Counted from the first letter of the stretch, positions 45,475-55,328 are shown. The stretch is DNA of 64,000 bases from Palleronia salina (GCF_900141995.1 NZ_FQZA01000010.1:62001-126000); one strand, 5' to 3'. Made by a program: numbers and translations. The notes: generated from the letters alone by a model not told the origin.

Positions 45475-46113
45475 ATGAACGACCCCTATTTCTTCGGCTA
45501 CGGCAGTCTGGTGAACATCGGCTCGCACAATTACGGCCCCGTGGCACGCGCCCGCCTTCCGGGCTGGCGGCGGCGTTGGCGGGCCACGCGGCTGCGCCCG
45601 GCGGCCTTCCTGACGGCCCATCGCGCGCCGGGCCACGCGATCGACGGGCTGGTGGCACCGGTGCCGGGCGCCGACTGGGCCGCGCTCGACCATCGCGAGC
45701 GGGGCTACGACCGGCTGGACGCGCTGGGGCTGGAGCATGACCTCGGCCCCGCAGCGCAGGTGGCGGTCTACGCCATTCCCGACGCCACGGGGGCCGAGGC
45801 GCCCTGCCCCATCCTGCTCAGCTATCTCGATGTTGTGGTGCGCGGCTTTCTCGACCAGTTCGGCCCCGAAGGCGTGGCCCGCTTCATGGAAACCACGGAC
45901 GGGTGGGACCTCCCGGTGGCCACCGACCGCGACCGGCCGCTTTATCCGCGCGCACAGGACACGGGCGACACGGCCCGCGCCCTGACCGACGACTGGCTGC
46001 GGCGCCTTGGCGCGCGGTTCATCGCGCCAGAGGACACCGCCTTGGCCACGCCCGAGCCTAGGGCGTCTGGGCCGGCTCCTGCACCGCGCGCATCCGCGCC
46101 TCGCGCAGGGTGA
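45475..46113 (+). CDS. Gamma-glutamylcyclotransferase-like protein
   Basis: A 212-residue protein of the gamma-glutamylcyclotransferase-like fold. The substrate loop FFGYGSLVN and the likely catalytic glutamate in LDHRERGYDR are present. It may release 5-oxoproline from gamma-glutamyl amines or peptides. The C-terminal 25 residues are proline- and alanine-rich and their codons overlap the tail of the converging DMT gene by 56 bases. It is divergent from the gcv operon; no regulatory link is evident. Confidence 0.78.
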   Translation: MNDPYFFGYGSLVNIGSHNYGPVARARLPGWRRRWRATRLRPAAFLTAHRAPGHAIDGLVAPVPGADWAALDHRERGYDRLDALGLEHDLGPAAQVAVYAIPDATGAEAPCPILLSYLDVVVRGFLDQFGPEGVARFMETTDGWDLPVATDRDRPLYPRAQDTGDTARALTDDWLRRLGARFIAPEDTALATPEPRASGPAPAPRASAPRAG

Positions 46114-46948
46114 TGACCAGCACGGCGGCGATGACGATCACGCCGCCGAGGACCACGAAAGCGTCCAGCCCCTCGCCGAAGGCATAGTATCCCAGCGCCG
46201 TGGCCCAGATCAGCTGCAGGAAGGTGACGGGCTGCGTCACCGTGATGGGCGCCGCGCGGAAGGCGAGCGTCATGGTGAAATGCCCGGTGGTGGCCAGCGT
46301 CGCCACCAGGAACAGCCAGCCCAGCTCGGACCAGGTGGGCCAGACCCAGACCGCCACCGCGAAGGGCGCCAGCCCGATGGTCACGAAGATCGACAGCATG
46401 GCGACCACAACCGACGGCGCCACCTCGTCCGACATGATCTTGGCGATCAGGTAGGACCCGGCGAAGAAGATCGCGGTGCCGACCATGGCCAGGTGGCCCG
46501 TGCTCACCTCGCGGAAACCGGGCCGCAGGATGATGAGCACACCGATCAGCGCCACGACGATCGCGGCCAGGCGCGGCCAGCGCAGCCGCTCGCCCAGGAA
46601 CAGCGCGGCCCCCAGCGAGACATAGACCGGCGAGACGTAGTTCATCGCCGTCACCTCGGCGATGGGGATCTGCGTCATGGCGTAGAACCACAGCATCACG
46701 CCCAGCGCGTGCACCAGTCCCCGCAACGAGAACAGCGTCAGCGCCCGCCGGCCCAGCCGGGCCTGGCGCAGCCCGCCCAGCATCGGCAACAGGAAGACCA
46801 GCCCCAGCAGATAGCGCAGGAACGCCGCCTCGGGCGCGGGCACCCGGTCGCCCAGGTGCTTGACCGTCGCGGTCACGGCCACGAACAGCAGGCCCGTGAC
46901 CAGCATCCACAGCGCGCCCGCCACGGGCCGGTTCTGCCCGCCGCTCAT
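46058..46948 (-). CDS. DMT (EamA/RhaT-like) transporter
   Basis: A 296-residue inner-membrane protein with ten hydrophobic segments arranged as two EamA repeats of five helices. The first repeat holds EAAFLRYLLGLVFLLPML and AEVTAMNYVSPVYVSLGAALFLGERL; the second holds FRAAPITVTQPVTFLQLIWA and ALGYYAFGE. Members export metabolites or amino acids. The start at 46948 overlaps the upstream LysE-type gene by ATGA, so two exporters are coupled. The substrate is unknown. Confidence 0.88.
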   Translation of the reverse strand: MSGGQNRPVAGALWMLVTGLLFVAVTATVKHLGDRVPAPEAAFLRYLLGLVFLLPMLGGLRQARLGRRALTLFSLRGLVHALGVMLWFYAMTQIPIAEVTAMNYVSPVYVSLGAALFLGERLRWPRLAAIVVALIGVLIILRPGFREVSTGHLAMVGTAIFFAGSYLIAKIMSDEVAPSVVVAMLSIFVTIGLAPFAVAVWVWPTWSELGWLFLVATLATTGHFTMTLAFRAAPITVTQPVTFLQLIWATALGYYAFGEGLDAFVVLGGVIVIAAVLVITLREARMRAVQEPAQTP

Positions 46949-47541
46949 GGCCACACCAGCTTCAGCGCGATGGCCCACATCACCGCCGCCACCAGCGCGT
47001 CGAGCACGCGCCACGCCAAGGGCCGCGCGAACAGCGGCGCCACCAGCCGCGCACCGTAGCCCAGGCCGAAGAAGAACACGAAGGACGCGGTCACCGCGCC
47101 CACGCCGAACAGCACGCGGCTTTCGGACCCCGCCGCGATCGACCCCAGCAGGACCACCGTGTCCAGGTAGACATGCGGGTTCAGCCAGGTCAGCGCGAGG
47201 CAGGTCAGCACCGCCGAGCGCAGGCTTTCACGCGGCCCGTCATCCAGCCGCATGGCCGCGCCGCCCGCGATGGCGCTGCGCATGGCCATCGCGCCGTAGA
47301 CCACGAGGAAGGCCGCGCCGCCCCAGCTCAGTACCGGGGTGATCCAGGGCGCGGCCTGCACCAGCGCGCCGAACCCGGCCACGCCCGCCGTGATCAGCAC
47401 CGCGTCGGACAGGGCGCAGGTCAGGACCACCGGCAGCACATGGGCACGTCTCAGCCCCTGGCGCAGGACGAAGGCGTTCTGCGCGCCGATGGCGAGGATA
47501 AGGGAAAAGCCCAGCGCGAAGCCGGACAGGAGGGCGTTCAT
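46945..47541 (-). CDS. LysE/ArgO-family amino acid exporter
   Basis: A 198-residue protein with about six hydrophobic segments. The N-terminal LILAIGAQNAFVLRQGLRR and the central LTWLNPHVYLDTVVLLGS are the family signatures of LysE and ArgO, which export lysine or arginine. It is shorter than Corynebacterium LysE by some 35 residues but similar to ArgO. It overlaps the DMT gene. No LysG/ArgP-type regulator lies beside it. Confidence 0.9.
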   Translation of the reverse strand: MNALLSGFALGFSLILAIGAQNAFVLRQGLRRAHVLPVVLTCALSDAVLITAGVAGFGALVQAAPWITPVLSWGGAAFLVVYGAMAMRSAIAGGAAMRLDDGPRESLRSAVLTCLALTWLNPHVYLDTVVLLGSIAAGSESRVLFGVGAVTASFVFFFGLGYGARLVAPLFARPLAWRVLDALVAAVMWAIALKLVWP

Positions 47542-47640
47542 TCGCCCTTGCTAGACCCAAGGCCGAGGGGCGACAAGCGTGGGGTGAGCGGAACGGGCGC
47601 GCACGCTGCGCGTTTCGCTCCCGCGACAGGAGGATCAGCC

Positions 47641-47913
47641 ATGGCAGGCGGATGGGCCCGCGACGGGGCCGTGAACGAACAGATCGAAGCCTCGATCTCG
47701 GATGAATTGCAGCGGATGCGCGCGGCGCAGGCACGGGCGAAGGCCGAAAGCCGCACCCACTGCGCCGAATGCGAGGAACCGATCCCCGAAGCCCGGCGCG
47801 CGGCGAGACCGGGCGTGCAGCTCTGCATCGACTGCCAGCAGGAACGGGACGGCAGCTACAATGCGCGCGGCGGCATCAACCGGCGCGGCAGCAAGGACAG
47901 CCAGCTGAAATGA
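47641..47913 (+). CDS. DksA/TraR-family zinc finger protein (short, YbiI-like)
   Basis: A 90-residue small DksA/TraR-type protein. The zinc site is HCAECEEPIP and LCIDCQQE, the C4 pattern of the family, at residues about 41-70; the N-terminal helix is short and a tail of some 20 basic residues follows. Such proteins bind RNA polymerase's secondary channel, or their role is unknown (YbiI). AGGAGG lies six bases upstream of the start. The stop overlaps the next gene by ATGA. Confidence 0.85.
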   Translation: MAGGWARDGAVNEQIEASISDELQRMRAAQARAKAESRTHCAECEEPIPEARRAARPGVQLCIDCQQERDGSYNARGGINRRGSKDSQLK

Positions 47914-48137
47914 GCCGCAAGCCCCGCGGCCCGCAAAAGCTCGCCTTCCACCGCCACGACGACGGACGACGCAGGATCACCAACCGCCAGATCGATTTCA
48001 TCGGCTGGCTGCTTTTCGTGGGTTCGGCCTGCGCCTTCATCGTGGCCAGCATCGGCAGCCCCTGGGCGCTCGCGGGCAGCGTGCTGTTCCTGCTGGCCTG
48101 CATCGCCTTCATCATTCCCTTCTTCCGCAACGACTAG
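47910..48137 (+). CDS. Small two-helix membrane protein of unknown function
   Basis: A 75-residue protein with a basic cytoplasmic start (MSRKPRGPQKLAFHRHDDGR) and two hydrophobic segments near residues 31-51 and 54-70, ending FFRND. I do not recognise the family. It is translationally coupled to the DksA-like gene by an ATGA overlap, and a hairpin follows its stop. The coupling and the helices make it a real gene. Confidence 0.72.
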   Translation: MSRKPRGPQKLAFHRHDDGRRRITNRQIDFIGWLLFVGSACAFIVASIGSPWALAGSVLFLLACIAFIIPFFRND

Positions 48138-48160
48138 GGGCGGACCCGCGGCCCGCCCCT
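48136..48160 (+). terminator. Terminator after the DksA-like operon
   Basis: AGGGGCGG (48136-48143) pairs with CCGCCCCT (48153-48160), followed by TCATCTTTCGG. It begins at the stop codon of the small membrane protein. A second perfect 9-base stem (48189-48197 against 48201-48209) lies nearer yebC and may end that converging transcript. Confidence 0.55.
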
Positions 48161-48232
48161 TCATCTTTCGGTAAATACCTCGGAGAGCGCGAGAGGCAGC
48201 GCCTCTCGCATCGCGCCAGCGATCGGGGCGGC

Positions 48233-48982
48233 TCACTCCGAGCCGAGCTGCTCCATCACCTCGTCCGAGGCCTCGAAATTGGCGGTGACGTTTTGCACGT
48301 CGTCGTCATCGTCCAGCGCGTCCATCAGCTTCATCAGCTTCTGCATGCCGTCGAGGTCCATCTCGGTGGTGGTCTGCGGCCGCCAGACGAGCTTCGTGGT
48401 CTCGGATTCGCCCAGTTGCTCTTCCAGCTTGGTGGACACCTCGTTCAGGTCGGTGTCGGCGCACCAGATCACGTGACCGTCCTCCGAGCTTTCCACGTCC
48501 TCGGCGCCGGCCTCGATCGCGGCCATCATTACATCATCGGCGTCGCCCGCATCGGCCGGGTAGATCACCTGCCCCTTGCGGTCGAACATGAAGGACACGC
48601 TGCCGGTCTCGCCCAGGTTGCCGCCGTTCTTCGAGAAGGTCGAACGCACGGTCGACGCCGTCCGGTTGCGGTTGTCGGTCATCGCCTCGACGATGATCGC
48701 CACGCCGTTGGGCCCATAGCCCTCGTAGCGGATTTCCTCGTAGTTCTCGGCATCCCCGCCCTGCGACTTCTTGATGGCGCGGTCGATCACGTCCTTCGGC
48801 ACCGAGGACGACTTCGCCTCCTTCACCGCGAGGCGCAGCCGCGGGTTCTTGTCGGGGTCCGGGTCGCCCATCTTGGCGGCCACGGTGATTTCCTTTGCCA
48901 GCTTGGAAAACAGCTTCGACCGGGCGGCGTCCTGGCGGCCCTTGCGATGCTGGATGTTGGCCCATTTGGAATGGCCCGCCAT
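48233..48982 (-). CDS. yebC: YebC/PmpR (TACO1) family protein
   Basis: A 249-residue member of the YebC/PmpR family. It starts with the invariant [40 protein letters not shown] and the [18 protein letters not shown] segment follow. Family members act as transcription regulators or help ribosomes through proline stretches. GAGGTAAGCC precedes the start. In many proteobacteria it neighbours ruvC; here it does not. The function in this organism cannot be chosen from sequence. Confidence 0.95.
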   Translation of the reverse strand: MAGHSKWANIQHRKGRQDAARSKLFSKLAKEITVAAKMGDPDPDKNPRLRLAVKEAKSSSVPKDVIDRAIKKSQGGDAENYEEIRYEGYGPNGVAIIVEAMTDNRNRTASTVRSTFSKNGGNLGETGSVSFMFDRKGQVIYPADAGDADDVMMAAIEAGAEDVESSEDGHVIWCADTDLNEVSTKLEEQLGESETTKLVWRPQTTTEMDLDGMQKLMKLMDALDDDDDVQNVTANFEASDEVMEQLGSE

Positions 48983-49041
48983 GGCTTACCTCATCATGTA
49001 TCCTGGATCGGCAGGGATATAGGCCGCGAGGGCCGGGCGCA

Positions 49042-49389
49042 TCAAGACCCCACGCGCGGGCCGAAGCCCAGGGCGGGGCGATCCGGCGGGGTGATCGTGA
49101 CCCAGGGCGCCTCCGCGGCGGGCGCCAGCGGCAGGCGCGGCCGCCCGGTCGGCCGCAGGACAGCGACCGGCCAGGTCTGGGGGCAGCCCGCCAGCGTGGT
49201 GGACCATGGCCCCGCCCGGCCCTCGCGCACGCCGGTGCAGAGGCCCCCATCGCTCATCCGTGCCGTGACCGTGTCGCGGAACAGGGTCACCGCAACGGGC
49301 CGCACCCCGGCCCCGCCGGATGCCGAGGGCGCGGGGCCGGTGGCGCATCCAGCCGTGGCGAGGCAGGCGAGAAGGACGATCCAGCGCAT
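49042..49389 (-). CDS. Small putative lipoprotein
   Basis: A 115-residue protein with a lipoprotein-like start (MRWIVLLACLATAGCATG); the cysteine of TAGC near residue 14 would be lipid-modified. The rest is soluble, with two more cysteines that could pair, in GGLCTGVREG and TLAGCPQTW. The family is not recognised. The ATG at 49389 overlaps the carrier gene's stop by one base (TGATG); a GTG one codon upstream is possible. Coupling to the carrier suggests joint production. Confidence 0.7.
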   Translation of the reverse strand: MRWIVLLACLATAGCATGPAPSASGGAGVRPVAVTLFRDTVTARMSDGGLCTGVREGRAGPWSTTLAGCPQTWPVAVLRPTGRPRLPLAPAAEAPWVTITPPDRPALGFGPRVGS

Positions 49390-51167
49390 CACAGCGGCCA
49401 GATCAGCGGGATGGTCAGGGTAGCCGTGCAGGCCAGTAGCAGGTTCATCGGGATCCCCACGCGCAGGTAGTCGGAAAAGCGGTAGCCGCCCGGGCCATAG
49501 ACCAGCATGTTGGTCTGGTAGCCGATGGGCGTCGAGAACGCGGCCGAGGCGGCGAACATCACCCCCACCACCAGCGCGCGCGGGTCGATGCCCAGCGACG
49601 TGCCCAGCTGGATCGCGATGGGCGTTAGGATCACGCCCACCGCGTTGTTCGACACCATTTCGGTCAGCGTGCTGGCCAGCACGTAGACGCAGAACAGCAC
49701 CAGCACGGGCGGCAGGTCGGCGAAAAGGGGCGACAGCCAGCCGACCAGCATGGCCACCGCGCCCGACGCCTCGAGCCCCGCGCCCACGGCGAGCATGGCG
49801 AAGATCAGCGCCAGCAGCCGGCCCTCGACGAAGGAAAACGCCTCGTCCGCGTCGATGCAGCGGGTCAGCAGGACAACGGCGACGGCCATCACGGCCAGTC
49901 CGAGGATCGGGGCTACGCCCAGCGCGGCCAGGACGACCACCACCGCCAGCGCGCCCACGGCATAGGGCGCGCGTTGCCGGCGATACGCCTGGTCGGTCGG
50001 TTTCGAGACGTCCACCAGCTCCATGTCCTGGGCCAGCCGGCTGATATCGGCGCCGTTGCCTTCCAGAAGCAGCGTGTCGCCCACGCGCACGACGACCTCG
50101 TCCAGCTGGCGACCGATATTCTGGTTCCGCCGATGCACGGCCAGCGGATAGACGCCGTAGCGGCGGCGCAGGCGCAGCGCGCCCAGGCTGCGCCCGATCA
50201 TCCGGCAGCCCGGCGTGATCAGGACCTCGACCGTTTCCGTCTCGATCGAGCCCAGCTGGTCGACGCTGCGCAGGTCGCGGTTCTGCTGGAGACTCAGGAG
50301 CTCCGACATCTGGGTGCGCAGCACCACGCGGTCGCCCGCGGCCAGTTCGACGCCGTTCATGTCGCGCCGCAGCGAGGCGTCCCCGCGCAGCACGTCGACC
50401 ACGCGCACGCCCTCGCGCTTGAACAGCTCGACCTCCAGCACCGGGCGGCCGATCAGCCCCGAGCCTTCGGGGATGGCGAGCTCGGTGAAATACTTCATCT
50501 GCCGCCGGTCCGACAGCATGACGCCAAGGCTGTGCCGCTCGGGCAGCAGCCTGCGTCCGACCAGCGCCATGAAGGTCCCGCCGATCGCCACCTGCACCAG
50601 ACCCAGCGGCGCGATCTCGAAGATCGAGAACGGCTCGAGCCCCTGCGCCCGCGCGACGCCGTCCACCAGCAGGTTGGTCGACGTGCCGATCAGGGTCAGC
50701 GTGCCGCCCAGGATCGCGGCATAGCTTAGCGGGATCAGGATCTTGGACGGCGCCACGCCCAGGCGCTTCGACAGCTGCACGAAGACCGGGATCATCACCA
50801 CGACCACGGGCGTGTTGTTCATGAAGGCCGAGCCGAGCGCGACCGCGAAAAGCAGAACGATCAGGACGGTCCGCGGGTTGTCCTCGGCCCGCGCATCGGC
50901 CAGTTCCGTCAGGGCCTGCAGCGCCCCCGTCCGCACCAGCCCGCCCATGATCAGGAACATCGCCGCGATTGTCCAGGGCGCGGGGTTCGACAACACCTCG
51001 AGCGCGGCCTCGTAGGGCAGAAGGCCCAGCGCGAACATGATCGCGGCGCCCGAAATGGCGACGACCTCGGTCGGATACGTCTCGCGCGCGAACAGCACGA
51101 ACATCACGATCACGACGGCGAAGGCCAGGATTGCCTGGATGGCCGGATCGAGCGGAAGTGTGAGCAT
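49389..51167 (-). CDS. SLC13/DASS-type anion carrier with two RCK-C (TrkA-C) domains
   Basis: A 592-residue membrane protein. The SLC13 substrate and sodium motifs are present in each half: SAFMNNTPVVVVMIPVF and GTLTLIGTSTNLLVDG in the first, MVSNNAVGVILTPIAI and SAAFSTPIGYQTNMLVYG in the second. Between them, about residues 200-390, lie two soluble TrkA-C-like domains (RPVLEVELFKREGVRVVDVL and GCRMIGRSLGALRLRRRYGV). Such hybrids carry sulfate, dicarboxylates or related anions and may sense a ligand through the RCK-C pair. There are about eleven membrane segments. It stands before the lipoprotein gene with a one-base overlap. Confidence 0.9.
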   Translation of the reverse strand: MLTLPLDPAIQAILAFAVVIVMFVLFARETYPTEVVAISGAAIMFALGLLPYEAALEVLSNPAPWTIAAMFLIMGGLVRTGALQALTELADARAEDNPRTVLIVLLFAVALGSAFMNNTPVVVVMIPVFVQLSKRLGVAPSKILIPLSYAAILGGTLTLIGTSTNLLVDGVARAQGLEPFSIFEIAPLGLVQVAIGGTFMALVGRRLLPERHSLGVMLSDRRQMKYFTELAIPEGSGLIGRPVLEVELFKREGVRVVDVLRGDASLRRDMNGVELAAGDRVVLRTQMSELLSLQQNRDLRSVDQLGSIETETVEVLITPGCRMIGRSLGALRLRRRYGVYPLAVHRRNQNIGRQLDEVVVRVGDTLLLEGNGADISRLAQDMELVDVSKPTDQAYRRQRAPYAVGALAVVVVLAALGVAPILGLAVMAVAVVLLTRCIDADEAFSFVEGRLLALIFAMLAVGAGLEASGAVAMLVGWLSPLFADLPPVLVLFCVYVLASTLTEMVSNNAVGVILTPIAIQLGTSLGIDPRALVVGVMFAASAAFSTPIGYQTNMLVYGPGGYRFSDYLRVGIPMNLLLACTATLTIPLIWPL

Positions 51168-51237
51168 CGGGGGCCAGGGCTTTGCGCTAGGGGCGTCGCG
51201 TCACGTTACGCGGGCCGCACGCCGGGGTGCAAGCGGG

Positions 51238-53007
51238 CTATTTCCGCTCGACCTGGAGCGAGTGAAGCCGCGCGTAAAGCCCTGCCTCGGCAAGCAGATC
51301 GTCGTGCGTGCCCGTCTCGACCACGCGGCCCGCGTCCATGACGACGATCCGGTCGGCGGCGGTGATCGTGGACAGCCGGTGCGCGATCACCAGCACGGTC
51401 CGGCCCTGCGACAGCGAATGAATCGCCTTCTGGACCTTCTTCTCGACCACGGTGTCCAGCGCCGATGTCGCCTCGTCCAGAAGCAGGATGGGCGTATCGC
51501 GCAGCAGCGCCCGCGCGATGACCACGCGCTGCCGCTGTCCCCCCGAAAGCGCCGATCCGCGGGGCCCGGCGGGGGTGTCCAGCCCCTGCGGCAGGGTCTC
51601 GAGGAAATCGGTGACGAAGGCCGCGTCCAGCGCCGCCTGCAACGCCTCGTCCGACACGTCGGTGCGGCCCAGCAGTATGTTCTCGCGGATGGTTTCGTCG
51701 AACAGGATCGCGTCCTGCGTCACCACCGAGATCATCGACCGCAGGCCGCCGACCTCCATCTCGCGGATATCCATCCCGCCGATCGTGACCTGGCCCGATT
51801 GCGGCTCGGCCAGGCGGGTGAGCACGTTGAAGACGGTGCTCTTGCCCGCGCCCGATGGCCCCACGAGCGCGGTGGTCGACCCGTCTTCGGCCGTGAAAGC
51901 CGCGCCGCGCAGGACGTCGGTGTCGCCGTAGGACAGCGCGACGTCGTGCAACCGGATGGTGGTGTCCGGCAGGTCGGGACGTTTCGCCGTGGCGCCTGGC
52001 GCCTCTACGGTGGGCGTCGTGTCGAACAGCTGGAACACCCGTTCCAGGCTGGCGGCCGCGCGCTGCCAGGTGCCCGCGAGCGATCCCAGGCGGCGCAGCG
52101 GCTGGAACGCCAATGTCATGGCCGAGAAGAAGGACATGAAATCGCCCACCGTCTTCTCGCCGTCGATGATGTCCTGCCCGCCGTAGACGAGGACGCAGAA
52201 GAACCCGAGCCCGACCGCGATGTCGATGAGCCCCGGAAGCGTGGCGGCGCCCGCGGCCGTCTTGACCTGCGCGCGGACGAAATCGCCCGTGAGCTTGGTG
52301 AAGCGGCGCGTCTGGTAGGCCTCCAGCGCGTTCAGCTTGACCGGCGTGATGCCATGGAACACCTCGTCCAGCCGTGTGGTCCGGTCGGCGGTGATGTCGC
52401 GCAACCGCGCGCTTTTGCGGCGCAGATACCTTTGCAGCAGGATGTTCGGCAGGATCAGAAGCGGCGTGCCGACCATCGCGACCAGCGTCCAGACCGGGTC
52501 GATCAGCAGCGCGACGACGAACAGCGACACGAGGCTGATGACGTCGCGGCCCGCCCCCAGGATCAGCGCCTGCCACAGCCCCTGGGTCTGCTCGGCGTCC
52601 GAGATCACGCGGCTGATCATCGTGCCCGGCGGCATCTTCTGGAAGAAGGCATTGTCGAGCGTCAGGACATGGCCCAGCAGGTCGTCCTGCATCTTGGTCG
52701 AGGTCAGGATCGCCACCCGGGTCATGATGACCTTCTGCGCCACGCCCGTCACGGCGCGCAGCACGAACAGCCCCATGATCCCGAGGCCGACCCAGACGAT
52801 CGCATCCTCGCGGCCCGCGACGAAGACCAGGTCGAAGACCGGCTTCAGCATGTAGGACAGCGCGCCCAGCGTGCTGCCCTCGATCGTCATCAGGATCGCG
52901 GCGAGGACCACCATGCGCGTGTGCGGCCGCAGGTAATCGCGCCAGAAGCGGGCGAACATGGCGCGGTCGCTGTAGGGCGAATTGGTGCGGCGGCTGGCCC
53001 GGCTCAC
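51238..53007 (-). CDS. ABC exporter, MsbA-like (fused membrane and ATPase domains)
   Basis: A 589-residue half-transporter. Six membrane segments lie in about residues 30-330, with the exporter landmark FFQKMPPGTMISRVISDAEQ. The ATPase domain (about 360-585) has Walker A GPSGAGKSTVFN, Q-loop SVVTQDAILFDETI, signature LSGGQRQRVVIARAL, Walker B ILLLDEATSALD and switch histidine IAHRLSTI. It works as a homodimer, exporting lipid or drug; MsbA itself is the lipid A flippase. The GTG start at 53007 follows AAGGGA; an ATG at 52959 is the alternative. No lpxK adjoins it, so lipid A flipping is not certain. Confidence 0.88.
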   Translation of the reverse strand: MSRASRRTNSPYSDRAMFARFWRDYLRPHTRMVVLAAILMTIEGSTLGALSYMLKPVFDLVFVAGREDAIVWVGLGIMGLFVLRAVTGVAQKVIMTRVAILTSTKMQDDLLGHVLTLDNAFFQKMPPGTMISRVISDAEQTQGLWQALILGAGRDVISLVSLFVVALLIDPVWTLVAMVGTPLLILPNILLQRYLRRKSARLRDITADRTTRLDEVFHGITPVKLNALEAYQTRRFTKLTGDFVRAQVKTAAGAATLPGLIDIAVGLGFFCVLVYGGQDIIDGEKTVGDFMSFFSAMTLAFQPLRRLGSLAGTWQRAAASLERVFQLFDTTPTVEAPGATAKRPDLPDTTIRLHDVALSYGDTDVLRGAAFTAEDGSTTALVGPSGAGKSTVFNVLTRLAEPQSGQVTIGGMDIREMEVGGLRSMISVVTQDAILFDETIRENILLGRTDVSDEALQAALDAAFVTDFLETLPQGLDTPAGPRGSALSGGQRQRVVIARALLRDTPILLLDEATSALDTVVEKKVQKAIHSLSQGRTVLVIAHRLSTITAADRIVVMDAGRVVETGTHDDLLAEAGLYARLHSLQVERK

Positions 53008-53110
53008 GCGTGGTCCCTTGCTTGCAGGCGGTCGGCGCTGTCTAGCCGCTTTGCCGCGGGGCGTCCACCGGACCGAGGCACACCCGTCCGAAGGGGGCGC
53101 AGGGCACATG

Positions 53111-53142
53111 AAAAGCGGGCCGCCCGATCGGCGGGCGGCCCG
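53111..53142 (-). terminator. Rho-independent terminator of paoABC
   Basis: A perfect 11-base stem (53116-53126 against 53132-53142, loop of five) is followed on the minus strand by a T run (CTTTT). It lies nine bases past the paoC stop. Form and place fit an intrinsic terminator. Confidence 0.85.
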
Positions 53143-53150
53143 GTCATGGC

Positions 53151-55328
53151 TCAGGGAAGGTGCGGGAAGATCCGGTCGGGCGTCGCCGGATAATCGTACA
53201 CGCGCACCCCGCACGCATTGTAGATCGCGTTGGTCACGGCGGCCCCGGCCCCCGAGAGCCCCAGCTCGCCGATGCCCTTGGCCTGGATCGGGCTCGAGGC
53301 GTCGTCGCGTTCTTCGATGAACATCACCTCGAGGTCACCCACGTCCAGGTTCACCGGCACGTGGTACTCGGCCAGGTCGTTGTTCACCACGTGGCCCGTG
53401 CGCGGATCGTGCTCGATCGCCTCGGTCAGCGCGGTGCCGATGCCCCAGATCTGCCCGCCCCAGACCTGGCTGGTCGCGGTCTGGCGGTTGAGGATCCGTC
53501 CGGCCGCCATGGCCGCCAGCATCCGGCGCACGCGCACCTCGCCCGTCACCGCGTTCACGGCGACCTCGGCGAAATGCGCGCCGTAACCGGCCTGGTGGTA
53601 GTCCTCGTCGGTCTGGCCCGGCTCGATATGGCCCTCTTCGGTGATCGGCGCGTCCATCAGCTCGGCCAGCGGGCGGCGGTTGTTGCCGCCGGTGGCGACG
53701 CCGTCCTGCAACCGCAGCGCCTCGACTTCGCAGCCCAGCCGCTCGGCCAGCTTGCGCCGGATCGCCTTGGCGCCCAGGAACACCGACGAGCCCGCCGAGG
53801 CCGCGCCCCAGGAACCGCCCGAGCCCGAGCTTTTCGGCAGGTCCGTATCGCCCAGTTCAACGGTCACCTTCTGCGGATCGAGGCCCAGCATCTCGGCCGC
53901 GATCTGGCCGAGAATGGCGTAGGTGCCGGTGCCGATATCGGTCATGTCGGTCTGCACCAGCGCCGTGCCATCGGGGTTGAGCGTCACGTTGGCGCGGCTT
54001 TCCATCAGGATGTTGGTGCGCGCGGCCGAGGCGACGCCCATGCCGATATACCACTCGCCCTCGCGCCGCGTGCCGGCCTTCTGCCGCTTGTCCCAGCCGA
54101 ACGCCTTGGCGCCTTCGGTCAGCGCCTCGGCCAGCGAACGGGCAGAGTATTGCACGCCGGTCTCGGGGTGCTTCTCGGGGATGTTGCGCAACCGCAGCTC
54201 GATCGGGTCGATGCCCGATTTCTCGGCCAGCTCGTCCATGGCGTTTTCCAGCGCGAGCATGCCCACGGCCTCGCCGGGCGCGCGCACCGATCCCGATGCG
54301 GGACGGTTCAGGATCGCCACGTGCTGGCCGTAACGGCGGTTCTCGCCGCCGTAGAGGAAGTGGGTCGCCAGGTCGACGGGCTCGGCCATGGGTTCGTCGG
54401 GCAGGTTCGACTGCCAGTTCTCTTGCCCCAGGCCCAGCAGTTTGCCGTCCTTGTCGGCGGCTAGACGCAGGCGCTGCCGCGTCGCGGTGCGCAGGACGAT
54501 CATCTCGAACACGTTGTTGCGGCTCAGGACCACCCGGACGGGCCGGCCCAGCGCCTTGGCCGCGACCGCGGCGCCGACGCAATCGGGCGACATCCCCAGC
54601 TTGGAACCGAAGCCGCCGCCCACATAGGGTGCCAGCAGGCGCACGTTCTTCGCGTCGATGCCCAGCGAATCCGCCACCTCGTCGCGGTTGTAGCCCAGCA
54701 TCTGCAACGACCCGTGCAGCGTCAGCTTGTCGCCGTCCCACTCGGCCAGCGCCGCGTGCGGCTCCATCGCGGCCGAGTTGTGGGGCTTGGTCGTGTACAT
54801 GCTGTCGACGGTGAAGGTCGCGTCGGACATCGCCTGGTCCAGGTCGCCCTGGTCGGGCTTGTCGCTGTCGGGCCAGTCGCTCACGCCGTCGAAATCGCAA
54901 ACGGCGTCGTCGTCCTCGGTGTAGTCGACCTTCAGCACGGCGGCGATGTCGCGCGCCTGCTCGAACGTCTCGGCCACGACGACGGCGATGGGCTGCCCGA
55001 GATACAGGATCTTGTCGCCCATCTGCGCCGGGTTGGTGCCCATGGTGCCCTGCGCCGCGTTGCGCACCATCTTGTCGGTGAACACGCCCAGATAGCCCGG
55101 CATGTCCTCGACCGACGCGGTGTCGACGGCGTAGGTACCCTTGGTGATGGCGGCGCGGACCATCACGCCGGTCGCCATCCCCTCGGCCTTGTACTCGGCG
55201 GCGTAGGGCGCGCGGCCCGTCACCTTCAGCGGGCCTTCGGGACGCGGCATCGGCACGCTCAGCACGCCCTGTCCGGTTTCGTCCAGGAGGTGCGGCTGCA
55301 CCTGGTCCATCTTCAGATGTTCGGTCAT
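53151..55328 (-). CDS. paoC: Aldehyde oxidoreductase molybdenum-binding subunit PaoC
   Basis: A 725-residue xanthine-oxidase-family large subunit. The substrate domain begins with [19 protein letters not shown]; the cofactor domain has [35 protein letters not shown] and [15 protein letters not shown]; the catalytic glutamate is in [12 protein letters not shown] near residue 690. It oxidises aldehydes to acids on a molybdenum-pterin centre. The order A-B-C and a cluster-bearing B subunit point to the PaoABC (YagTSR) type rather than xanthine dehydrogenase. It overlaps paoB by ATGA. No XdhC/PaoD maturation gene follows. Confidence 0.88.
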   Translation of the reverse strand: MTEHLKMDQVQPHLLDETGQGVLSVPMPRPEGPLKVTGRAPYAAEYKAEGMATGVMVRAAITKGTYAVDTASVEDMPGYLGVFTDKMVRNAAQGTMGTNPAQMGDKILYLGQPIAVVVAETFEQARDIAAVLKVDYTEDDDAVCDFDGVSDWPDSDKPDQGDLDQAMSDATFTVDSMYTTKPHNSAAMEPHAALAEWDGDKLTLHGSLQMLGYNRDEVADSLGIDAKNVRLLAPYVGGGFGSKLGMSPDCVGAAVAAKALGRPVRVVLSRNNVFEMIVLRTATRQRLRLAADKDGKLLGLGQENWQSNLPDEPMAEPVDLATHFLYGGENRRYGQHVAILNRPASGSVRAPGEAVGMLALENAMDELAEKSGIDPIELRLRNIPEKHPETGVQYSARSLAEALTEGAKAFGWDKRQKAGTRREGEWYIGMGVASAARTNILMESRANVTLNPDGTALVQTDMTDIGTGTYAILGQIAAEMLGLDPQKVTVELGDTDLPKSSGSGGSWGAASAGSSVFLGAKAIRRKLAERLGCEVEALRLQDGVATGGNNRRPLAELMDAPITEEGHIEPGQTDEDYHQAGYGAHFAEVAVNAVTGEVRVRRMLAAMAAGRILNRQTATSQVWGGQIWGIGTALTEAIEHDPRTGHVVNNDLAEYHVPVNLDVGDLEVMFIEERDDASSPIQAKGIGELGLSGAGAAVTNAIYNACGVRVYDYPATPDRIFPHLP

